From contig CM059622.1 in NCBI GenBank assembly GCA_030435675.1, positions 3,596,001 through 3,660,000 on the forward strand: DNA of 64,000 bases. Reading direction: 5' to 3'. Positions 57,805 to 64,000 of the stretch are shown one piece after another. Within the stretch, counting starts at the first letter, position 1. Each line of letters begins with the position of its first letter. The notes under the pieces were generated by a model, which saw only the letters and a list, made by a program, of their open reading frames with translations, searched no databases and was not told the origin of the DNA. Both the position numbers and the translations under genes were made by a program. This DNA comes from Steinernema hermaphroditum (Eukaryota; Nematoda; Chromadorea; Rhabditida; Steinernematidae).

Positions 57805-58746
57805 TCATTTCGCATGGCACAGACTTGAGTGATGATTTCTTACGCATTTGGGGCACGGCTTCTGACGGCATTCAGGTTGTGCGTGACCGGGCAAGAGACA
57901 CTGGAAACACAGCTGTTTCTTTCGCGCGGCATTCTTGCAGTAGAAAACGCTCTTGTAAGTTGTACAATTCATAGCACGGTGACCGGCGCCGTTGCAGAGC
58001 CGACAAGCGTTCACGATGAATGGCGTGGCTTCAGGATTTGGCTTCCACGCGCCAAATCTGTTTAAGTTCTGCTCAGGACTACCTGCTCTCTTCAGCTGGT
58101 TGTACAATGACAGCATGGTGTTGACCATCTGTTTCTGCTTGTGCCACGATTTGTTGCGTAGAGAGATTCGAGCGAGTTGGTTCTGCATCTCGCTGATGAT
58201 AAGTTGTTGGTTGCCGTAATGGTCTTTAAGTCGATTAAGTGCGAGTTCGTAGTTTTCCGCTTCAACAATGTACGTCGAAATCGTACTAAGTGCTTCGCCA
58301 CGTAGGCTGTGACGTAAGTATTCGAATTTGTCCAATTTCGAATATGGACCGCTGTCCACTCGTTCCTTGAACGAAGCATAAAAGTTCGGCCAATCCCAGG
58401 CCATTCCAGCGAAGACTGGTAACGTAAGTTGGGGCAATCTTGGCGCGATTTCCGAACCAAGTACGTTACTGCCTTTCACATCCGACTTTGGAGATGTACG
58501 CACGTTGTACACTTCGTCTTCCAAGTCGTTGATTAAGTCTCTGCTCTCCATAAGTACCTTGTCAGCTTCTTCAATCAGTTCGTTCCATTTGATATCATCG
58601 ATGGAGTTGCTGTTGGTGATTTCTTGCCTTGCGTCAGCAATATCGACCTTCAATTCGTTGCTGATTGAACACATTCGCTTGATCGTTTGTTCCAAGTGTT
58701 CAACGTATTGCTGAGTGTCTTGGTCCTTCTGTCGTGTCTGAAGCAC
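57805..58746 (-). CDS. BEL/Pao retrotransposon Gag with zinc knuckles (element truncated)
   Basis: Open frame of 313 codons: an N-terminal coiled coil, then the DUF1759 Gag core (LPQLTLPVFAGMAWDWPNFY, FEYLRHSLRGEALSTI, LNRLKDHYGNQQLI). Three Cys-rich knuckles follow: CRLCNGAGHRAMNC, CFQCLLPGHAQPEC and CPKCVRNHHSSLC. This is the standard BEL/Pao layout. A protease fragment follows, but reverse transcriptase and integrase are absent, so the element is a remnant. LTRs were not identified. Confidence 0.85.
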   Translation of the reverse strand: MLQTRQKDQDTQQYVEHLEQTIKRMCSISNELKVDIADARQEITNSNSIDDIKWNELIEEADKVLMESRDLINDLEDEVYNVRTSPKSDVKGSNVLGSEIAPRLPQLTLPVFAGMAWDWPNFYASFKERVDSGPYSKLDKFEYLRHSLRGEALSTISTYIVEAENYELALNRLKDHYGNQQLIISEMQNQLARISLRNKSWHKQKQMVNTMLSLYNQLKRAGSPEQNLNRFGAWKPNPEATPFIVNACRLCNGAGHRAMNCTTYKSVFYCKNAARKKQLCFQCLLPGHAQPECRQKPCPKCVRNHHSSLCHAK

Positions 58747-58749
58747 TGC

Positions 58750-59718
58750 ATATTCTTGTGTTTCCCCTCCGGTATTATGTAGTCCCCTTGTAACATGATA
58801 ATCTCATAATAAGCGTGTATTACAGGGTTAATACGTGGTATAGCGGAAGCATAACGAGGGGAGAAGATGAAGAGGAGGGAGCCGGCTGGTTGGAGAGAAA
58901 CGGCGTGGAGGAGCGGGGAGCGCGAGGTGTGGCCCCGACACACCCCCTCCTCATTCAGCGCCGACCCGGCGCTTGGGAAGAGAGTGGTTGTTCGCGGCCC
59001 ACTCGCGGATTTCCTCGGCGAATGCCGAGATCCATCCTGCGGGGTTCCGCAGGCGCGGTGCCATCACATACCACGTCACGTCGATTAGTGCTCTCTTGCT
59101 GATCCATGGTCCTCTTCCTAGCTCGTTTCGAACTTGGAGAGGGTTCCGAGCTGCTTTTTTATTGATGTAGTCTTCTAGCTCAGGAGCTAGATTCACTACA
59201 TCAATAGTGAGCATCGCCAGATGTTGGCGTCTGGGAAGCGTTCGGAATCGGAATTTTTTTTAATTTTATTTTTACTTTTATTAAGGATGCTCACCTGTGC
59301 TCATCTGCCCCTCACAACAGCATGCATATACACGACTACAACTATCCGTACATCCTTATTAGGCAGCAAAATAGCACCCAATATCGTAAGAATAAGGGCA
59401 GATTTGTCATGTTTATCGTATGCGTTTCTGACGTTCTGCACTCGAATGTCCACGTTCAGCAAGACATGCATCATTTCATAACAGCGATAACAAGGTTAGA
59501 GTAGGTCTGTTATTAGGCGATTGCAGACAAGCGATTGTACCAACAGCGATTGTCAGCCCGCATAACTGACAAGAAACAACTCACCATTATGTCTCTTACA
59601 ACAACATGTATATGCACGTATAGTCCACAACTATCCGTAAAAATTTATTAGGCAGAAAATTATCTTAAAAATAAGGATAGATTTATCATGTTTGTTGTAT
59701 CTGCGTTTCAGACGTTCT
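58750..59718. other. Intergenic with a partial duplication of the next gene's 3' end
   Basis: The stretch at about 59310-59460 repeats 59600-59735 (ACAACTATCCGTA, TTATTAGGCAG, AATAAGG, TTTGTCATGTTT and CACTCGAATG(T/G)CCACG). The second copy is the 3' end of the gene at 59719-60699, so the first is a duplicated tail. A frame at 58951-59214 (minus) was not assigned. Confidence 0.5.
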
Positions 59719-60606
59719 TCACTCGAATGGCCACGCTCCGCAAACTGTGTAGCGCTTCCCTCGCAATGGTGGCCCGAGTCGCAGTCCGGCAAAACGAGAC
59801 GTGTGACCTTCTACGATGAGGGCGTAGTAGCCGTCTTCATCAGCTTCTCCGAACAGCGGCTCGATTTCCTGTTTACTGTAGGCGCCGGATGAAATCAGAC
59901 GAAATCTAAACTGCTCGTTGGCTTTCCATTTCTCCACACAGGCCTCTACAGCGATAAAGTTTAATTTCCTGTCGAAGTTGCGTATCCGGCACTCTTCGAG
60001 ATTTTCCATAGCGATCAGTTTCACAAGCAGTTCATAATCCTCTGGTCTATCCACTTCCTTCAAAGTCAATCGCGTAATACTTGTTGCTTGTTGCAAAAAA
60101 AAATTGTGAGAGTACTGGTTGAGCACTCCTATGAACGGAGCACTGAACCGGACACCAGCTAGAAGGTCAAGGACGATCTCGTATTCTTTCAACTTCTTCT
60201 GCTCGTCAACTACAATATGCTGGGACGGTGCGGAATTAAGGCGAAAGCATTCAGCGATCTTGGGCAGTTCATCCGTGGAAACGAGAAAATCATCGTCAGT
60301 TCGTCGCAAGGGTTTATACAGCACGCATGTGGTTAGGCGCGTGAATCGGCGGTCGAAAGTACGTGCCTCCTCCCACGTGTAATCCCCGTCCATATATAGT
60401 TTATTAGGGAAATAGGAGCAGAACAATACATTCCATCCGTCCGAGCTCTTCGTTATGTACAAGTCTATCGTCCACCTGTTTGTCTTGTGCAGCTCCAGAG
60501 TGCGCTCCCACAACACATTTGCGAACCTATTGGCACACTTGTCGAGTGTCATTTTCCCCAACAGTTCGGCGAGGTGGTCAACAAACGCCACTGGAACGCT
60601 CTCCAT
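59719..60606 (-). CDS. Single-exon nematode protein of unknown function (F-box-like start)
   Basis: From the ATG at 60606 (MESVPVAFVDHLAELLGKM) there are 295 codons; the open frame continues upstream to 60699 without a better start. The first 50 residues (vPxxFxDxlxxLL pattern, CANRFANVLWER) resemble the degenerate F-box-like starts of many lineage-specific nematode proteins. The rest has Trp/Phe-rich and alternating acidic segments such as KLYMDGDYTWEEARTFDRRF and LKEYEIVLDLLAGVRF. No enzyme motif or signal peptide. The intronless structure and a partial duplicate just downstream suggest a fast-evolving family. If the F-box reading is right, it would recruit substrates to an SCF ubiquitin ligase, but this is weak. 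Confidence 0.6.
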   Translation of the reverse strand: MESVPVAFVDHLAELLGKMTLDKCANRFANVLWERTLELHKTNRWTIDLYITKSSDGWNVLFCSYFPNKLYMDGDYTWEEARTFDRRFTRLTTCVLYKPLRRTDDDFLVSTDELPKIAECFRLNSAPSQHIVVDEQKKLKEYEIVLDLLAGVRFSAPFIGVLNQYSHNFFLQQATSITRLTLKEVDRPEDYELLVKLIAMENLEECRIRNFDRKLNFIAVEACVEKWKANEQFRFRLISSGAYSKQEIEPLFGEADEDGYYALIVEGHTSRFAGLRLGPPLRGKRYTVCGAWPFE

Positions 60607-60699
60607 CGCTGCAAATCTGGTGCTGTTTGGCGACGTTCTAAATGCAGGCGACTTCAACCAAATGCGATGCTTTTCTGATCTGTAAAAAAAGGGATGCAA

Positions 60700-61080
60700 C
60701 GGCTCGCATTTCTGTTTGAGTTTACGTGCTTATCCCTCAGCCCTTTCCAGTCCCATTCGGCCCAACCTCCTGCCACTGAAACCTCCACAAATGCGATACT
60801 TCTGTGATCTTCAAAAATTCACAAAAAGGCTCGCGGCTTCTTCAAGTGTTACCGAGCGTTCAAACTGCCGCTGCTGAGAAGGCTGGGAGTGGACCACGGC
60901 TAAATGAACTGGAAGGCACAAACACAAGCCGATATATAGAAATTACGTTATATAACTTGATGAAAATTTACAAATAAAACGCAATGTTAATAATGTTGAG
61001 AAGTGGAGACCGAGAAAGAGAGAGAAACCGTTTATACGACCAGTCAAGGTCAGAAGTTATACAACATAACACATGACACT
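60700..61080. other. Intergenic, no gene recognised
   Basis: About 380 bp; nothing identified beyond an AGAGAGAG-like purine run near 61015. Confidence 0.4.
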
Positions 61081-62408
61081 ACAGGGTGGCGCATAAATAC
61101 TGTAAGTGGAAAAACTGCTCATAACTTTTCATTTACGACAAGGAAACAAAATGAATTCATAACTGTAAGATTGGCGAGGAAATTCTGTACAACATACTTG
61201 AACTCTGTTCGAAATGCCCTCCTTGACAGTTTGATTAAGGCGTTCAGACGATTCTGGAAATTCTTCAGGATTCCCGCGGTGACTTTTGGCATGATTTCCT
61301 TCCAAGCGGTCTTCAGAGAGCGCTCCAGGGAATTCACACTATCGTGGCTTGTAGCGCATACGTTTGTCTCTAGGACTGACCAAACAGCGAAGTCGAGAGG
61401 GTTGAGGACCGGAGAGTTCCGCAGCCAAATATCTTTCCTCTTGACCCAACATCCTTCCTTCACATGGTTGGCTGTGACGAGACAAGGGTATTCTTGACTC
61501 CATGGCCAGGCGTCCAGTCCTGCTGAAACGTCCATGCGGTGTTGAGGGACAGATCTAGGGCCCAGGATTTCACCACGCCGTTCAGAACCAGGTTTCGGCA
61601 GTTCTCGCCATGGCAGGTCACCTTTTTTTTCATTGGCGTCGAAGAAAACGAGCTCTACGTTCCCAAGTCCAGAAACCCCGGCCCAAACCATGATGGACTT
61701 TGGGAAATGGCTCTTTTCGATGGTGACGTTGCGGGGAGAGCCTTTCGGAAGACGTTCACAGTGATCCCGGGTGTTTCGCACCGGATCAACGATGAAAATC
61801 TTCTCATCCGAGAACAGGATTTTCTGGATGCTCCCTCCGCGGACTTCGACCTTTATCTTCCGACACTTGTCCTGTCTTACGGCTTTCATTTTGATCGTCC
61901 AAGAGCTAGCTGTATGTCATCTTGTAGGAGTCGAGTCCGCGATTTTCTTTTCACAAATTTTCTCTGCGATCCCTCAATGACTCCCTGTTATTCGACCAGT
62001 TTTCTTATGGATATGACCAGATTCTGCTTGATCTTGTTCCAAATGGCTTCTGTGGTCCTTGCTGTTTTGGACTGTTCTCGGTCTTCCACTTATTTGGCAA
62101 ACAGTGATTCCTCCTGTCTCTTGAAAGTGTTCGACAAAACTCTGGACTTGAAAAAAATGGAATTTCCTTAACTTTTCAATTTCCGGAATCGGCATTCCAC
62201 ACTTTTAATCAGCGATGGTAGCAAAACGGTCATTTTGGGACACCATTTTGTCGAAGGGGCAAGGAGAAAAATAACAGGGGAAACAGTAATCCTAGATCAA
62301 AAAAGAACGAGGAACACGAATATAACAACAGAAGTGGTACAAAAAGGCGAAAAAGCAGGACAAATTGAAAAGTTTGACCCACTTACAGTATTTATGCGCC
62401 ACCCTGTA
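61080..62408. mobile_element. Tc1/mariner element with perfect 28-bp inverted ends
   Basis: The element 61082-62406 is flanked by TA on both sides. Left end CAGGGTGGCGCATAAATACT continuing GTAAGTGG; the right end is its exact inverse, ending CGCCACCCTG. Length 1,325 bp, normal for Tc1/mariner. It carries a transposase frame on the minus strand. Perfect ends suggest a fairly recent insertion, although the coding frame is broken. Confidence 0.92.
61119..62195 (-). pseudogene. Tc1/mariner transposase, frameshifted
   Basis: The N-terminal part (61974-62195) has a helix-turn-helix region followed by SGRPRTVQNSKD, the GRPR minor-groove motif between the two HTH units. The catalytic part (61119-61889) has QKILFSDEKIF (first Asp), IMVWAGVSGLG (second catalytic region) and SPVLNPLDFAVW (last acidic region, cf. 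SPDLNPLDY). The two parts are in different frames with stops between them, and the middle (DLPWRELP...) is also shifted relative to the family. So the copy is probably inactive but recent. Confidence 0.8.
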
Positions 62409-62409
62409 T

Positions 62410-62995
62410 ATGAATACTGCGTGTAGACAGTAGACAGTCTGGGTGACGATCAATGGGTGGTGGCGCTCGGTGACGCCGGATTCTCCCCAACACGCCCTCC
62501 TAAAAAGTCTTTAATGCTAAAAGTCGGTTATACGGTCCTCAGTCTCTCAATCGGAGGGTTCGATGCGCATCTATGTACATCCCTCCGCACTCAGGATTTC
62601 GATTCCTCTACATCTCCTGATAATCCCATCCAAAGGGGTCATTCGTTTATGCGGCTTGTCCGCTCTCCTCCCTTCCTCCCCGAAGAGAAAGAATGAATCA
62701 AAAAGAAAGGAAGAAAAACAAACTCTCGAAACTCCACTCCACACAATGTCAACATACTACCTCTTTATTCAAAGTTGCGTCCCTTTAAACGGATGTAGGC
62801 TCGGCGTCTTCTCGACGCTTTTTGGCTTCCTCGACGCCTTGCTGGTGGCCTACGGCTGGGGTTTTCTTAAAGTTCAACACAACAATGAGTTCAACATTGT
62901 TTCCATCGTTCTCTGAAATATTGTCGGTGCTGACGACACTCCGAACGGGATTCTTTAGTATTGGAATAACCCGTTATGTGTCGTTATCGTCATGT
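62410..62995. other. Intergenic, no gene recognised
   Basis: About 590 bp between two transposons with no recognisable coding exon. Confidence 0.4.
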
Positions 62996-62999
62996 ATAG

Positions 63000-63090
63000 G
63001 GTTGTCGAATACTGAAAAATCCTCGAATATCGAACTTAGTCGAATATTCGATATTCGAAGATCCTCGAATATCGAACCTGGTCGAATTGA
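63000..63090. repeat. Subterminal palindromic repeats of hAT 2
   Basis: Four copies of (T)CCTCGAATA or TCGAATATCGAA(C), including the palindrome TCGAATATTCGA. They are placed just inside the terminus, where hAT transposases bind. Confidence 0.85.
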
Positions 63091-63172
63091 GGAATCGGCT
63101 AAAGCTAAGATGGGAAGTTTCTTGTTAACGAGAAAAAAACAAAACAAGTCCGAATCACTCTTCCACGTCACT

Positions 63173-64000
63173 TCAGTCGTCTTCGGGATCAGGTGCCGAC
63201 GCTTCGTTTCTTACAGCGGCCTTGACTACCAGCAGCTTTTCGGCCTTCTTCGTTGATAGACGCGTCCGCAACTTGTTGGCGAATAAAAGACTAGCCTGTG
63301 AAAAGGCTCTTTCCGATTCCACACTAGAAGCCTGCACAGAGAACGCGCGTCTTGCCATGGAGGAAAGGTTCGGATAATCGTGACGTCGTTTTGCCCACCA
63401 TTGGAGACAGCGACGATGAGCGTAATCATTCGGCATGGGCAATTCTTCCATGGTTGCCTCTTTGAACCGTTTGATTTCATCCTAGAAGACATTTTTATGT
63501 TTACAATTGGAATAGTAGAATTTACGTCAACGTTCCGCTCCTCTTGAGATTGAACTGGTGCGAGACGGGGATGATTCTTGTGCTCATCTGTGTTGGTTAG
63601 CCAGTCAAAGGCGGATGTTGCACCTGGCTCTGACTCTTCGTCTTCCATAACTGTTGCATCATCCTCATCATTCTCCGTGATTAATTGCAGCGCCTCTTCA
63701 GCAGTGAACCTTCTGTCCGTGATAGGCAACGATATGTCAGTGTCTTCAACGGCTGCGTCACTTTCTCCGATAGGGTGCGTGCTTTTGGAGGCAAGTTCTC
63801 CGAGGAGACGGCGGCGAAGGAGAGCTTCGATTTCGTTCCAAGTTGAAACAGGAAGGAATCGTTTTCTGAATCAGATCAGTTATTGAAATCAACGACACTC
63901 CAGCCTACCTATGGAACCTTGGGTCCAGAAAACAAGCCAGTTCGATATTGTCGTTGCTCTTGTACTGGTCAAATCGACGCTTGCATTCTTCAGACAGGAA
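63173..64000 (-). CDS. hAT transposase 2, C-terminal part
   Basis: Three exons visible. From the window edge: ELACFLDPRFH, an intron, then KRFLPVSTWNEIEALLRRR with an acidic linker (ITENDEDDATVMEDEE), another intron of about 45 nt (63484-63526), then DEIKRFKEATMEELPMP and RCLQWWAKRRHDYPNL. The dimerisation domain (ASSVESERAFSQASLLF, RTRLSTKKAEKLLVVKAA) closes it. The motif order matches hAT 1, but the sequence is distinct, so it is a second family. Splice phase is kept. The N-terminal half is outside the window. Confidence 0.85.

Larger units (their letters stand above)
62997..64000 (-). mobile_element. hAT-superfamily transposon 2 (runs off the window)
   Basis: The low-coordinate terminus TAGGGTTGTCGAATACTG shares its first eight bases with the 79-bp MITE at 24072. 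Subterminal TCGAATATTCGA/TCCTCGAATATCGAAC repeats fill 63000-63090. The transposase C-terminus follows. Confidence 0.75.

Noticed and set aside
58951..59214. Minus-strand frame upstream of the BEL/Pao gag
   Set aside because: No retroelement or host motif recognised; could be a 5' part of the element, but nothing shows it.
61539..62171. Long plus-strand open frame in the Tc1/mariner element
   Set aside because: It is the antisense of the transposase, whose motifs are on the minus strand.

Overview
This is nuclear DNA from a nematode, most likely a rhabditid or diplogastrid relative. The evidence is the very short introns (mostly 40-50 nt, GT...TTTNCAG), polypyrimidine acceptors placed just before several start codons (trans-splicing style), a nematode-type 7TM chemoreceptor, a divergent PP1-like phosphatase, secreted C-type lectins, a worm-style galectin, and dense DNA transposon content. 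Genes were assembled by reading splice sites and checking that phase is kept across every junction.

Layout. 1-2.6 kb: start of a FLYWCH/MULE-type gene (minus strand), a 14-bp minisatellite and a Thr-rich predicted protein. 4.1-6.6 kb: a spliced hAT transposon with an apparently open frame. 7-8.6 kb: lectin gene A. 9.1-9.6 kb: two tandem tRNA-like Pol III units. 10-11 kb: an intronless divergent forkhead gene. 11.9-13.1 kb: a PP1-like phosphatase with a suspicious frame break. 13.6-16.8 kb: lysosomal-type beta-glucuronidase. 20-21.8 kb: ZIP zinc transporter. 22.1-23 kb: galectin. 24.3-25.8 kb: eEF1A. 27.1 kb: tRNA-Trp. 27.4-28.9 kb: GALK2-like galactokinase. 32.4-34.3 kb: calumenin, with an initiator tRNA-Met in its first intron. 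35-57 kb: an accessory region with most copies of a Cys-rich/C-type-lectin family (F, G, H, B, E, C, D), interleaved with a Harbinger element carrying a nested MITE, a chemoreceptor and an SLC17 transporter. 56.8-64 kb: BEL/Pao gag fragments, an unknown single-exon gene, a Tc1/mariner element and a second hAT.

The most notable content is a gene family with members on both strands, all predicted to be secreted. Full members have an N-terminal module with a conserved Cys/AF..KIAF/YLLD pattern, a short Cys module (LxSGKC...MC...YC...SC), a run of CC-containing repeats (CCPxG type) and a C-terminal C-type lectin-like domain split over several exons. Others carry only the N-terminal modules, and one is an orphan CC exon. 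I recognise the lectin domain but not the family as a whole.

Housekeeping genes (eEF1A, galactokinase, calumenin, ZIP, glucuronidase) lie in the first half. The second half is a rapidly changing region of secreted, receptor and transposon genes. No operon is evident: neighbours are widely spaced or on opposite strands.
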